Positions 1 to 7,500 of a stretch of DNA of 64,000 nucleotides are shown here, one piece after another. The notes under the pieces were generated by a model. That model was not told the DNA's origin. It did no database searches and saw only the letters and a list, made by a program, of their open reading frames with translations. This DNA is from JAILLW01 sp045629045 (GTDB lineage: Bacteria; Bacillota; Clostridia; Lachnospirales; Lachnospiraceae), in NCBI GenBank assembly GCA_045629045.1, contig JAZQQM010000019.1, positions 1 to 64,000 of the forward strand, in the 5' to 3' direction. Made by a program: the position numbers and the translations under genes. How positions within the stretch are numbered: the first letter of the stretch is position 1; the number at the start of each line of letters is the position of its first letter.

Positions 1-86
1 ATCTTTGCACTAGCACTTATAGACATACCTTCATCAACAACTCTAAGAACAGCTTCCAACTTTTCTTCATAAGAATATTTAGACAT
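1..86 (-). CDS. IS3-family transposase OrfA, N-terminal part (cut by window edge)
   Basis: The minus strand reads MSKYSYEEKLEAVLRVVDEG and then MSISASAK before leaving the window. This is the start of a helix-turn-helix protein of the IS3-family OrfA type (IS150-like), which binds the element ends during transposition. The ATG at 86-84 is preceded by GGAGG (revcomp of 98-102) at about 11 bases, which fixes the start. Only 28 codons are visible, so the family call rests on the N-terminal pattern and on the terminus-like sequence at 101-141. Whether the element is intact cannot be seen. Confidence 0.6.
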   Translation of the reverse strand, partial: MSKYSYEEKLEAVLRVVDEGMSISASAK

Positions 87-100
87 AATAAAATGCACCT

Positions 101-130
101 CCAAATGTTAGTTTAATGTCTAACATTTGG
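101..130. repeat. Perfect 10-bp inverted repeat near the IS end
   Basis: CCAAATGTTA (101-110) and TAACATTTGG (121-130) are perfect inverted copies separated by 10 bases. It sits between the probable IS terminus and the OrfA ribosome binding site. It could form a hairpin in the transposase leader, which would damp read-through translation from outside, or be a transposase-binding site. Confidence 0.6.
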
Positions 131-185
131 GGTGCACTTCATAATGTGACTCTTTTTTATTAGTTGCAGGTTATACGCTTTGGCC

Positions 186-950
186 TTACAAACTTACTTT
201 CTTATCAAGCATATATGAGCATGCAAAGTATGAGATTGCGATAATAAGCAGGCTGTATAATAACTGGGGCAGGACACCTGTCCAATCAATTAATTCGGAT
301 ACGGTTGAATAACTGATAGTAGGAAGAAGCGAATTCAATTTTGTTACGCCGTAGGCACCTAATATGAAAATAACAGCTGCCACAAATGTACGGGCTTTGC
401 TTGCCTGCATGAAGGTTGCGGTCAAAGTGTATGCAATATAGTAAACGGCAACAATCATAACCAGTGACAGAAGAACTGTAATAAATGTGGCTGCGATGGC
501 TACAAAAAGTTTAGGAAGGCTTAAGCCGAAACTGTCTGCTATTTCAAATACAACGTCAAGCATGTCATCATCAATTCCGACTTTATTCATAATTATTGTA
601 ACATCCGTAAAAGCCAGTATACCGAATATAGCCGAGAATAAAATTTCAACTATTGCGGTAAAAACGAATTTGGAACCAACAATCTTATAGCTTGAATTAG
701 GTGTCATATATACCATAAAGCCGACTTTGTTGGATAATTCCTTTGTGTAAGCACCGGCTCCGAGAATAAGACCGCCTAAAGTACATACAGGAGCCATAGC
801 CGAAAATAAAACGATTGAAGCGAATAAATAATTCTCATTTTCCTTAATCATACCAAGAGCAAACATTAGCTCGGAAATGATGATCAGTATTGTAAATATA
901 GTAAGTGGTACTCTGCTTTTTATAAATTCATATTTTAATAATTTTCCCAT
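186..950 (-). CDS. ABC-2 type transporter permease
   Basis: A 254-residue protein with about six hydrophobic segments (roughly residues 15-40, 50-75, 95-120, 145-175, 185-205, 225-250) and no other domain. It fits the membrane subunit of a small ABC-2 exporter of the type that sits with a GntR/YtrA regulator. It is the last gene of a leftward three-gene operon and starts 12 bases after the ATPase gene. The start at 950 is preceded by AAAGGAGA. In related operons such transporters often handle cell-envelope-active compounds or antibiotics. The substrate cannot be read from the sequence. Confidence 0.85.
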   Translation of the reverse strand: MGKLLKYEFIKSRVPLTIFTILIIISELMFALGMIKENENYLFASIVLFSAMAPVCTLGGLILGAGAYTKELSNKVGFMVYMTPNSSYKIVGSKFVFTAIVEILFSAIFGILAFTDVTIIMNKVGIDDDMLDVVFEIADSFGLSLPKLFVAIAATFITVLLSLVMIVAVYYIAYTLTATFMQASKARTFVAAVIFILGAYGVTKLNSLLPTISYSTVSELIDWTGVLPQLLYSLLIIAISYFACSYMLDKKVSL

Positions 951-962
951 GATGATTCTCCT

Positions 963-1649
963 TTATGCGTATAACTGTTTGTACATCTCAACGATGGACT
1001 TACCGTTTTCTTCTCTGATTGCTTCGGCATTGCCTGATAAGATAAGCTGACCGTTTTTCATAAAGATAGCATTGTCAACAATCTTTTCGAGTTCGTCAAC
1101 CAGGTGCGAAGACATAAGAATTGTCTTGTTGTCATCTGCTGCAGCAACTATGGTGTTGATGATTTTGTCTCTTGCGATAATATCGATACCGTTAAGAGGC
1201 TCATCAAGCATTACAAGTCTTGATTCTCTGGCAAGTGTAACTGCAATTTTACATTTAGCCATCATACCGGTAGACATCTTGTTAAGCTTCATTTTTGGCT
1301 TAAGATCCATTTCATTAAGAAGCTGCTTATATTTGTCCATCGAGAAATCCTTGAAGAAATCCTGATAGTATTTGCCCAGACCTTCGCAGGTCATAAAGTT
1401 ATAAAAATACGGTTCGGTGGGCATGTATGCGATATGCTGTTTACATTCGGCTTCAAGCGGGTTGCCTTCAAAATAGATTTCTCCCGATGTAGGGCTGCAC
1501 AAACCTCCAATCATTTTCATAAGTGTTGTTTTACCGCTTCCGTTAGGTCCAAGCAGTGCGTATATCTTGCCGCGCTCCAGTTCCATAGATAGGTTATCCA
1601 CTGCCAAAACGGATACGTATTTTTTGCTGACATTTTTACAAGTTAACAT
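963..1649 (-). CDS. ABC transporter ATP-binding protein
   Basis: A 228-residue ATPase. The Walker A motif is GPNGSGKTT (about residues 34-42), Walker B ends in VMLDEPLNGID, and the H-loop region reads MSSHLVDELE. It would power the neighbouring permease (186-950). The signature region is less canonical (KMSTGMMAKCKIAVTLA), as is usual in this subfamily. Its ATG overlaps the end of the GntR gene by 14 bases, which suggests translational coupling, and AAGGAG sits just upstream of the start. Confidence 0.92.
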   Translation of the reverse strand: MLTCKNVSKKYVSVLAVDNLSMELERGKIYALLGPNGSGKTTLMKMIGGLCSPTSGEIYFEGNPLEAECKQHIAYMPTEPYFYNFMTCEGLGKYYQDFFKDFSMDKYKQLLNEMDLKPKMKLNKMSTGMMAKCKIAVTLARESRLVMLDEPLNGIDIIARDKIINTIVAAADDNKTILMSSHLVDELEKIVDNAIFMKNGQLILSGNAEAIREENGKSIVEMYKQLYA

Positions 1650-2007
1650 TTTTCCATTCTCCTTCTAGTCTAGAAATTATTTCTCCCTGATTAAGTCCCA
1701 ACTGAGTTGTTTCTTTAATGAATTTAGTTACAACTTCCGAAACCATTTCATCACGTAATTGGTTAAGATAGGAAGAATCTTCAAAAAGAAAAGTTCCAAG
1801 TCCTCGTTTGGTAAAGCATAACCCGATTCGTTCCATCTCGGTATAAACCCTTGCTGCCGTGTTCGGATTAATCTGATATACCAGCGCCAGTTCTCTGGTG
1901 GAGGGCAACTTCTGTCCCGGTGACAGGCTGCCTTTAAGGACATCTTTTTTTATCTGATCAATTACCTGAAGATAAATAGGAGTGTTGTTATCATATTCCA
2001 TAGACAC
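1636..2007 (-). CDS. GntR-family regulator, YtrA-like (short type)
   Basis: A 123-residue protein. Residues 5-75 form the GntR winged helix (NTPIYLQVIDQIKKDVLKG, then LPSTRELALVYQINPNTAARVY). There is only a short helical tail rather than the large effector domain of FadR or HutC types, which is the YtrA/YhcF architecture. These regulators usually repress their own operon with the downstream ABC transporter and respond to envelope stress or antibiotics. It is the first gene of the leftward operon. AAGGAGGTG lies upstream of the ATG at 2007. Autorepression is inferred from the inverted repeat at 2030-2048. Confidence 0.92.
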   Translation of the reverse strand: MSMEYDNNTPIYLQVIDQIKKDVLKGSLSPGQKLPSTRELALVYQINPNTAARVYTEMERIGLCFTKRGLGTFLFEDSSYLNQLRDEMVSEVVTKFIKETTQLGLNQGEIISRLEGEWKNVNL

Positions 2008-2029
2008 CTCCTTATTTAGTTATCATTAG

Positions 2030-2048
2030 GTGATATCCGCTGTATCAC
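2030..2048. promoter_or_regulatory. Possible operator for the GntR regulator
   Basis: GTGATA (2030-2035) and TATCAC (2043-2048) form an inverted repeat with a 7-base gap. It lies between the promoter and the GntR start codon. This position and symmetry suit an autorepressor site, but no binding consensus is known for this particular protein. Confidence 0.4.
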
Positions 2049-2060
2049 TGTATGAGTTAG

Positions 2061-2089
2061 ATAGTACACTATGCGATTAAGTCTGTCAA
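2061..2089 (-). promoter_or_regulatory. Promoter of the GntR-ABC operon
   Basis: On the minus strand TTGACA (2089-2084) and TACTAT (2066-2061) are separated by exactly 17 bases. This is a near-consensus sigma-A promoter directed at the leftward operon, with a leader of about 50 bases before the GntR ATG. Confidence 0.8.
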
Positions 2090-2111
2090 CACTTTTTTAA
2101 AATTTTTTTGC

Positions 2112-2270
2112 TATATCCGTAAAATGCCGGGGCAACTCTGCACGGATTACGGATGAATGAGGCAATAAAGAAGTTATATCCGTAAAATACTGGGGCAACT
2201 CTGCCCGGATTATGGATAAATGAGACAACAAGGAAACTATATCCGTAATCCGTGCGGCTGCTACCATAAA
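2112..2270. repeat. 63-bp tandem repeat, about 2.5 copies
   Basis: Units start with TATATCCGTAA at 2112, 2175 and 2238, giving a period of 63. Units 1 and 2 are alike over their whole length, and both contain GGGGCAACTCTG. The third copy is cut short and diverges after about 15 bases. Within unit 1, ATCCGTAA (2115-2122) faces TTACGGAT (2147-2154), so a unit can fold as a hairpin. The repeats fill the space between the divergent GntR and barnase genes (2008-2321), which otherwise holds only promoter elements. No coding sequence was found here. Confidence 0.75.
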
Positions 2271-2307
2271 ATATCACTATAGGGTGTCGGCAAATGGAAG
2301 TTTGTAG

Positions 2308-2313
2308 TATAAT
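2308..2313 (+). promoter_or_regulatory. -10 element of the barnase-barstar operon
   Basis: A perfect TATAAT ends only 8 bases before the ATG at 2322. Transcription would start near 2320, leaving almost no leader. The -35 region (about 2285-2290, TGTCGG) is weak. No Shine-Dalgarno sequence is visible. Confidence 0.5.
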
Positions 2314-2321
2314 CCGTTCAT

Positions 2322-2975
2322 ATGAAAAGAATAATTGCAAGAATCAATTCAATATTAATAATGCTGTTGTGCACAGTGGCAATAACTGCATGCAGTGTAA
2401 ATAATCCTGTAGATGTGCAGACATCCAAACCGAATAATTCACTGGCACAGGAAATACTTAATGAAAAAATTCCGACTCCTAAACCGGAACTGATGCAGAA
2501 GAATGAAGAGGTCATAGAATCTTCCGAGCAAACGGAACTAAATGAGGTCACAGAACCTGATAATGCAGAAGAACATGAATCAACAACTGAACAAGAAACA
2601 GCTTCGGCAGTTTCGGTGGCTCAGGGTGAAGCCTACTATGACCTGGAACACGTAGTCCTTTATCTTGATGCATTCGGAACTCTGCCTCCTAATTATATTA
2701 CGAAAAAGGAAGCCCAGGCTCTTGGATGGGAAGGGGGAACTGTGGAGGATTTTCAGGAAGGCGCGGCTATAGGCGGAACTTATTACGGTAATTACGAAGG
2801 AACGCTACCCAAAGGATGTGAGTATCATGAGTGTGATCTTGATACACATCCTCATAAGAAGCGTGGCGCCAAGCGTCTGGTGTATTCCGATGATGGCAGA
2901 TATTATTACACAGACGACCACTACGAACATTTTAGAGAAGTAACGGTAACCGACGGCCGGGTTGAGATAAATTAA
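2322..2975 (+). CDS. Barnase-type ribonuclease with lipoprotein signal
   Basis: A 217-residue protein. Residues 1-24 are a lipoprotein signal ending in the lipobox ITAC (Cys24). An acidic, Ser/Thr/Glu-rich linker spans about 30-100. Residues 105-217 match the barnase/RNase N1 family: LPPNYITKKEAQALGW, IGG...GNYEG, then HECD, RGAKRLVYSDD and TDDHY. Glu170, Arg185 and His200 align with barnase catalytic Glu73, Arg87 and His102, so the enzyme should be active. Known barnases are secreted; a lipid anchor would hold this one on the outer face of the membrane. The barstar gene follows after 47 bases. The start at 2322 lacks a ribosome site; Met14 is an alternative but would shorten the signal. Confidence 0.88.
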   Translation: MKRIIARINSILIMLLCTVAITACSVNNPVDVQTSKPNNSLAQEILNEKIPTPKPELMQKNEEVIESSEQTELNEVTEPDNAEEHESTTEQETASAVSVAQGEAYYDLEHVVLYLDAFGTLPPNYITKKEAQALGWEGGTVEDFQEGAAIGGTYYGNYEGTLPKGCEYHECDLDTHPHKKRGAKRLVYSDDGRYYYTDDHYEHFREVTVTDGRVEIN

Positions 2976-3004
2976 CAGTTACCGACGGTCAGGTTGAAAT
3001 AAAG
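2941..3004. repeat. 32-bp imperfect tandem duplication at the barnase 3' end
   Basis: 2941-2972 (TAACGGTAACCGACGG...) is repeated with few changes at 2973-3004 (TAACAGTTACCGACGG...). The second copy supplies the TAA stop codon of the ribonuclease gene at 2973-2975. This looks like a local slippage duplication that set the present C-terminus. Confidence 0.75.
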
Positions 3005-3022
3005 CAAGGAAAATAATTAATA

Positions 3023-3376
3023 ATGAAAACCTATACAATAGATTGCAAAGAAATATTGGATCGCATATCGGCACACGAATATATTGCAGACATTCTTAAA
3101 TTTCCGGAGTATTACGGAAAGAATCTTGATGCACTTTTTGACTGCCTGACGGATATGGGCGAGTGTACCATCAGGATTATTAATATTGACAGCCTGACGG
3201 GTATTAATGAATATGCGGGAAAACTTCTTACGGTGTTTGGAGAAGCAACAAAAGCCAATTCAAACATAACATTGATGATAGAGAACGAAGACGCCGTTGA
3301 AATAAATATAGACATAGAAAATACAGTTGGCGATGAGATAATAGTAAATATAGAAACTACTGAGGACGATGATTAA
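3023..3376 (+). CDS. Barstar-family ribonuclease inhibitor
   Basis: A 117-residue protein matching barstar over residues 1-90. The segment PEYYGKNLDALFDCLTD carries Tyr30, Asp36 and Asp40, which correspond to barstar Tyr29, Asp35 and Asp39, residues that plug the barnase active site. A second conserved part is VFGEATKANSNITLMIE. About 25 acidic residues follow that classical barstar lacks. It has no signal peptide, so it would protect the cytoplasm from the ribonuclease before export. It sits between the ribonuclease gene and mntP, overlapping mntP by one base. Confidence 0.92.
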   Translation: MKTYTIDCKEILDRISAHEYIADILKFPEYYGKNLDALFDCLTDMGECTIRIINIDSLTGINEYAGKLLTVFGEATKANSNITLMIENEDAVEINIDIENTVGDEIIVNIETTEDDD

Positions 3377-3963
3377 TGGAATTGAATTTCTTATTCTTTT
3401 TTAATAGTGTGTTGCTTGGTGCCGGCTTGGCGGCAGATGCCTTTTCCGTATCCCTTGCCAACGGAATGAATGAAAAAGATATGAAGAAAGGCCGTATGTG
3501 CGCAATCGCAACGGTATATGCAGTCTTTCAGTGGGCAATGCCACTTATAGGATGGATTTGCGTTCATACAATTGTTTCCTATTTTGAGGCATTCGAGAAA
3601 TTCATTCCCTGGATAGCGCTTATACTTTTGCTCTATATCGGCGGAAAAATGTTGATTGAGGCTATAAAGGGTGATGAAGAGGGAAGCGTAGGCGCCAAGT
3701 TGTCTGTGGGAGCATTGATGATTCAGGGAATTGCAACATCCATAGATGCGCTTTCTGTGGGTTTCACCATTGCGGACTATGACTTTATGATGGCGATGGT
3801 TTGCAATATAATAATAGCAATTGTAACATTCGCCTTAAGTATGCTGGGACTTAGTCTGGGCAAGAAATTCGGAACGAAGCTTTCGGGTAAGGCAGGAATT
3901 CTTGGCGGCGTTATTTTGATCGGTATCGGAATCGAAATTTTCGTGAAAGGTATGTTTTTTTAA
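3376..3963 (+). CDS. mntP: Manganese efflux pump MntP
   Basis: A 195-residue membrane protein with six hydrophobic helices and the two MntP repeats. The first contains AADAFSVSLANG and the second ATSIDALSVGF; the paired acidic residues in these motifs are characteristic of the family. It exports Mn2+ and protects from manganese overload. Its start overlaps the barstar stop (TAATG), so it is probably translated from the same mRNA. No yybP-ykoY riboswitch, the usual manganese control, is present upstream, and the grouping with a ribonuclease and inhibitor is unusual. Confidence 0.92.
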   Translation: MELNFLFFFNSVLLGAGLAADAFSVSLANGMNEKDMKKGRMCAIATVYAVFQWAMPLIGWICVHTIVSYFEAFEKFIPWIALILLLYIGGKMLIEAIKGDEEGSVGAKLSVGALMIQGIATSIDALSVGFTIADYDFMMAMVCNIIIAIVTFALSMLGLSLGKKFGTKLSGKAGILGGVILIGIGIEIFVKGMFF

Positions 3964-3975
3964 CTAAGGTGATTT

Positions 3976-4908
3976 ATGGCAAAAGTATATACAAGTGTTG
4001 AACAACTTATAGGGCACACTCCTTTAATGGAGTTGACCCATATTGAAAAAGAACTGAATTTAAAAGCAAAACTTCTTGCAAAACTTGAGTATCTTAACCC
4101 CGCAGGCAGCACCAAGGACAGAGCTGCTTTGGGAATGCTGGATGATGCAATCAAACGGGGTATTATTAAAGAAGGCGCGGTAATAATAGAGCCCACAAGC
4201 GGAAATACGGGAATAGGTCTGGCAGTAGTCGGCGCAGTAAGAGGATATCGTACGATTATTGTTATGCCGGACACCATGTCCAAGGAGCGTCAGCTTCTTA
4301 TGAAAGCCTATGGTGCAGAACTTGTACTTACGGATGGTAAACTTGGAATGAGCGGTGCAATCGCCAAGGCCGAGGAATTGGCCAAGAGTATTCCCAACAG
4401 TTTCATTCCGGACCAGTTTGCCAATCCTGCCAACGCCAAGGCTCACTACGACACCACAGGTCCCGAGATCTGGGAAGATACCGATGGCTTGGTGGATATC
4501 TTTGTAGCCGGAGTTGGAACGGGCGGTACTATAACAGGAAACGGCAGATTCCTAAAAGAAAAGAATCCCGATATTAAGGTGGTTGCCGTTGAACCCGATG
4601 CGTCGCCGTTGCTTTCGGGAGGAGAGGCAGGCCCTCATGCCCTGCAGGGAATCGGTGCTAACTTCATACCCTCGCTTCTTGATACAAAGATATACGATTC
4701 GGTTATGCCGATTTCAAAAGAGGCAGCTTATAAATATGCCAGAATGATGGGAACTTCCGAAGGAATTCTCGTGGGAATATCATCGGGAGCAGCTCTTGCT
4801 GCGGCAATTGAACTTGCCGGTAAGATCGAAAATGAAAATAAAACAATAGTGGTGCTTTTACCCGATACCGGTGACAGATATCTTAGCACCGATTTGTACG
4901 AGGATTAA
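3976..4908 (+). CDS. cysK: Cysteine synthase (O-acetylserine sulfhydrylase)
   Basis: A 310-residue PLP enzyme that makes cysteine from O-acetylserine and sulfide in the cytoplasm. Lys47 in NPAGSTKDRA is the cofactor lysine, EPTSGNTGIGLA binds the substrate, and GVGTGGTITG holds the PLP phosphate. The start has AAGGTG upstream. It lies 12 bases after mntP and 3 bases before cysE, so the two cysteine genes form a unit that yields its own substrate. Confidence 0.95.
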   Translation: MAKVYTSVEQLIGHTPLMELTHIEKELNLKAKLLAKLEYLNPAGSTKDRAALGMLDDAIKRGIIKEGAVIIEPTSGNTGIGLAVVGAVRGYRTIIVMPDTMSKERQLLMKAYGAELVLTDGKLGMSGAIAKAEELAKSIPNSFIPDQFANPANAKAHYDTTGPEIWEDTDGLVDIFVAGVGTGGTITGNGRFLKEKNPDIKVVAVEPDASPLLSGGEAGPHALQGIGANFIPSLLDTKIYDSVMPISKEAAYKYARMMGTSEGILVGISSGAALAAAIELAGKIENENKTIVVLLPDTGDRYLSTDLYED

Positions 4909-4911
4909 ATT

Positions 4912-5697
4912 ATGCAAAAGAACAGTTTATCGGGCCTCAAGGTCCAGGTGGTTGAATTAATTGATTTTTTAAGAGGAGCGCTGTTTCCTGATATCTTTGA
5001 CCCTAATTCAATAGGTGAAGGTCATGAGAAGGTCGACAGGGATACTGCTGAAGTGCTGCTTCGCAAGATCCTTCTTCCCGTTCTTGATGATGCCGATAAG
5101 TGCAAAGATATAGCTAAACAGATGATTACGGCACTTCCCGATATTAAAGATGTGCTTATGAGCGATGTTCAGGCAGCTTATGAAGGTGATCCCGCAGCAA
5201 GCTCCGTTGAGGAAGTTATGCTGGCATATCCCGGGTTTGAGGCAATCAGTATTTTCCGTCTGGCACATAAATTGTATGAACTTAAGGTGCCGATTGTTCC
5301 CAGAATGATGACGGAATATGCTCATCAGATTACGGGAATCGATATTCATCCCGGCGCGACCATAGGCAGATATTTCTTCATTGATCATGGTACCGGAGTG
5401 GTTATCGGTGAGACAACAACCATCGGAGAACATGTTAAGCTGTATCAGGGCGTTACTCTTGGCGCCAAGAGCTTTGATGTTAATCCGGACGGAACTTTGG
5501 TAAAAGGTATCAAGCGTCATCCGGACCTGGGCAACAATGTGGTTGTTTATGCGGGAGCTACCGTACTTGGAGGTAAAACCTGCATAGGAGATAATTGCGT
5601 AATCGGCGGTAATGTGTGGCTTACCCATAGTGTCGAAGCCGGTAGCAAGGTTATGCCTCAGCAGCCGCAGAATGATATCTTTACAATTGATGACTGA
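4912..5697 (+). CDS. cysE: Serine O-acetyltransferase
   Basis: A 261-residue protein with an N-terminal helical half and a C-terminal hexapeptide-repeat beta-helix (about 140-250). The signature region reads GIDIHPGATIGRYFFIDHG, followed by GVVIGETTTIGEHV. It acetylates serine with acetyl-CoA, the first step of cysteine synthesis. It follows cysK by 3 bases. The short C-terminal tail ends in FTIDD; a C-terminal Ile in this enzyme normally inserts into CysK to make the cysteine synthase complex, but whether this tail can do so is unclear. Confidence 0.93.
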   Translation: MQKNSLSGLKVQVVELIDFLRGALFPDIFDPNSIGEGHEKVDRDTAEVLLRKILLPVLDDADKCKDIAKQMITALPDIKDVLMSDVQAAYEGDPAASSVEEVMLAYPGFEAISIFRLAHKLYELKVPIVPRMMTEYAHQITGIDIHPGATIGRYFFIDHGTGVVIGETTTIGEHVKLYQGVTLGAKSFDVNPDGTLVKGIKRHPDLGNNVVVYAGATVLGGKTCIGDNCVIGGNVWLTHSVEAGSKVMPQQPQNDIFTIDD

Positions 5698-5783
5698 TAA
5701 TTATCTGGAACAGAGAATATGTCAGATAACCGGTTTGAAACATTTTTTTGAAATTTATTAATAAGTATAGGGAGATCAGATTG

Positions 5784-6035
5784 ATGAAATATTCTTACAA
5801 AACACAGGGCACATGCTCTACGCAGATTGATTTTGATATTGATGGCGATGTTATAACAAACATCGTATTTACGGGAGGCTGTAACGGAAACCTTAAGGCT
5901 ATTTCAAAGCTTGTTGACGGTATGAGCGTCGATGAAATTGAGGGAAAACTTCTCGGAAACACATGCGGATTTAAAAACACTTCATGTGCCGATCAGCTTG
6001 CTAAAGCAGTACGTGCGGCAAAGAATGCACAGTAG
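5784..6035 (+). CDS. TSCPD-domain protein (TIGR03905-like)
   Basis: A small 83-residue protein with a regular pattern of Cys and Gly: GTCSTQIDF, FTGGCNGNLKAI, GNTCGFKNTSCADQL. This matches the short TSCPD family related to the C-terminal domain of ribonucleotide reductases and probably binds a metal. The function is not known. I chose the ATG at 5784 because GGGAG lies 10-14 bases upstream; an in-frame ATG at 5748 has no ribosome site and adds an unconserved segment. Confidence 0.8.
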   Translation: MKYSYKTQGTCSTQIDFDIDGDVITNIVFTGGCNGNLKAISKLVDGMSVDEIEGKLLGNTCGFKNTSCADQLAKAVRAAKNAQ

Positions 6036-6072
6036 TTTATAAAAAATTTAGAATATATACAGACTTCCTTAA

Positions 6073-6101
6073 TTGCATGCATGGTCTAAATAGTAGATAA
6101 T
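6073..6101 (+). promoter_or_regulatory. Promoter of the zinc-ribbon/DnaJ genes
   Basis: TTGCAT (6073-6078) and GATAAT (6096-6101) are separated by 17 bases. The predicted transcription start, near 6108, falls directly at the ATG at 6109, so the mRNA would be leaderless. Confidence 0.55.
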
Positions 6102-6108
6102 CTAATAC

Positions 6109-6531
6109 ATGCGAAACTTTATTACTAATTTATCGTACAAATTAAGAGAGTTTATGGTGGGTCGATACGGGGATGATGCCCTTAATCATTTTCTTACGGG
6201 ATTAGGGGTTGTTTTCCTAATTATGTCGATGTTCCCCAAACTTGGATTTGCATATCTTTTGGTGTCACTTTGCTTCGGCTGGTCGCTCTTTAGAATGTTA
6301 TCAAAGAACGGATACAAAAGGAGTCGTGAGAATGCAAGATATCTTAAGACAATTGATTTCTTTAAGAAGAAGTACTATTTGCTTAAGAATATGTGGCGTG
6401 ACAGGAAAACTCATGAATATTATAAGTGCCCCAATTGTAAAAGTTATGTTAGAATCATAAAGCCGCCTAAGGGCAAAAACATAGCAGTAAGATGCAATAA
6501 ATGCAGCTGCGAGTTTAACAGGAGAACCTGA
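6109..6531 (+). CDS. Small membrane protein with C-terminal zinc ribbon
   Basis: A 140-residue protein. Residues 25-70 contain two closely spaced hydrophobic segments. The C-terminus carries CPNC and CNKC pairs (about residues 105-135), typical of a zinc ribbon. The function is unknown. It lies 9 bases ahead of a DnaJ-domain protein, and the pair may work together at the membrane. The ATG at 6109 has no ribosome site and sits on the predicted transcription start. Met16 (6154) is an alternative with a weak AGAGAG, but the residues before it look conserved in type (RxFMVGRYGDD). Confidence 0.7.
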   Translation: MRNFITNLSYKLREFMVGRYGDDALNHFLTGLGVVFLIMSMFPKLGFAYLLVSLCFGWSLFRMLSKNGYKRSRENARYLKTIDFFKKKYYLLKNMWRDRKTHEYYKCPNCKSYVRIIKPPKGKNIAVRCNKCSCEFNRRT

Positions 6532-6540
6532 TAAATTTCG

Positions 6541-7392
6541 ATGAATAAAGATCCATACACAGTGCTTGGTGTTTCAAGAGGCGCAACTCCGGAAGAACTA
6601 AAAAAAGCATATAGAGCAAAGTCAAAATTATATCATCCGGATTTACATCCGGATGATCCTTATGCTGCAGCCAAAATGAGTGAACTTAACGAAGCTTATG
6701 ATTTACTTACGGACCCTAAAACTAAGGATTATTATGCTTATGGAGGAACTTCCCAAAGAGGTTATTCCAATAGTCGTGCCGGATACGGCGGATATTCTCA
6801 GGGATATCGCCAACAGCAGAGCAGCCAGAATACATACAGAACCCATTACGGAAGTTCGACAGGTTATCAGAACAATCGAAGAACTTACGGCCAGGGCTGG
6901 TCAAGCAGCTACTGGGGTTTTGATTTTGATGATTTGTTCGGATTTAATTCTTATCAGAATGCGACAGGTCGTGAAGAAGAACTTCGCCCGGAAAACGGTG
7001 ATCCCGTTGAACTGGTGCGTGCAATAAGAAGCATTAAGGAGAATCACAGTGAGGATGCAGTGGTTATTCTTGCCAATATGCCGGAAGCATATCGAAATGC
7101 CAGATGGTATTATGTAAGTGCAATTGCTTACTATAGCATCAGATACTATGAGAACGCCATAGAAATGATTAAAATGGCGATGAAGCTTGATCCTAATAAT
7201 ACTAATTATTCATATCTTTATCAAAAGTATAGCAACGAAACCAAATACCACTATACTTCGGAACCTGAATTCAGGCATTCTTACAGATCCACATCCTTTT
7301 TCGGATGGGTTCGTAAAGCAGTACTGTATTTCGTTGTTTTTGAAATCATTATGTTTATACTGAGAATCTTTTTCTTTGGGATGTTTTTATAA
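6541..7392 (+). CDS. DnaJ-domain membrane protein
   Basis: A 283-residue protein. Residues 4-68 are a J domain with the HPD motif at 32-34, which stimulates DnaK ATPase. A Gly/Tyr/Ser/Gln-rich stretch follows (about 75-130). Residues 150-235 contain two helical repeats resembling TPRs (VILANMPEAYRNARWYYVSA, then ENAIEMIKMAMKLDPNN). The last 25 residues form one membrane helix. It lacks the zinc-finger and substrate domains of true DnaJ, so it is a type-III J protein, probably recruiting DnaK to a client at the membrane. It is cotranscribed with the zinc-ribbon gene. Confidence 0.88.
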   Translation: MNKDPYTVLGVSRGATPEELKKAYRAKSKLYHPDLHPDDPYAAAKMSELNEAYDLLTDPKTKDYYAYGGTSQRGYSNSRAGYGGYSQGYRQQQSSQNTYRTHYGSSTGYQNNRRTYGQGWSSSYWGFDFDDLFGFNSYQNATGREEELRPENGDPVELVRAIRSIKENHSEDAVVILANMPEAYRNARWYYVSAIAYYSIRYYENAIEMIKMAMKLDPNNTNYSYLYQKYSNETKYHYTSEPEFRHSYRSTSFFGWVRKAVLYFVVFEIIMFILRIFFFGMFL

Positions 7393-7436
7393 CCGGTAAT
7401 ATACCTGCATCATATATATAATTAATTCAATGATTA

Positions 7437-7465
7437 TCGACAAATCTCCTAAAAAAGAGTATTCT
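7437..7465 (+). promoter_or_regulatory. Promoter of the aroF-tyrA-aroA-aroC operon
   Basis: TCGACA (7437-7442) and TATTCT (7460-7465) are separated by 17 bases. A short leader with TAAGGAGA (7485-7492) leads to the aroF ATG at 7501. I see no T-box or leader peptide. Confidence 0.55.
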
Positions 7466-7500
7466 AGTAGAAGCGTTTTTAATTTAAGGAGATTACAAAA

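Larger units (their letters stand above)
1..141 (-). mobile_element. End of an IS3-family (IS150-like) insertion sequence
   Basis: The segment upstream of the OrfA start reads, on the minus strand, TGAAGTGCACCCCAAATG followed by TTAGACA. From memory this resembles IS150-group ends, which start with TG and carry a TGCACCC...TTGGAC/TTAGACA core. I therefore place the terminus near 141. It lies about 45 bases past the stop of the ABC permease gene, so no visible gene is interrupted. The other end and the target duplication are outside the window. Confidence 0.5.

Noticed and set aside
3004..3376. A manganese (yybP-ykoY) riboswitch ahead of mntP
   Set aside because: The upstream sequence is barstar coding sequence overlapping the mntP start, with no riboswitch features.
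5008..5628. A 206-codon frame opposite cysE
   Set aside because: It is an antisense frame to a well-conserved enzyme and shows no domain.
5698..5783. Terminator between cysE and the TSCPD gene
   Set aside because: TTATCTG/CAGATAA is a weak stem and the T run does not follow it directly.
7445..7492. TCTCCT pairing with the aroF ribosome site AGGAGA, suggesting a translational switch
   Set aside because: TCTCCT lies between the -35 and -10 boxes and would not be in the mRNA from the predicted start.
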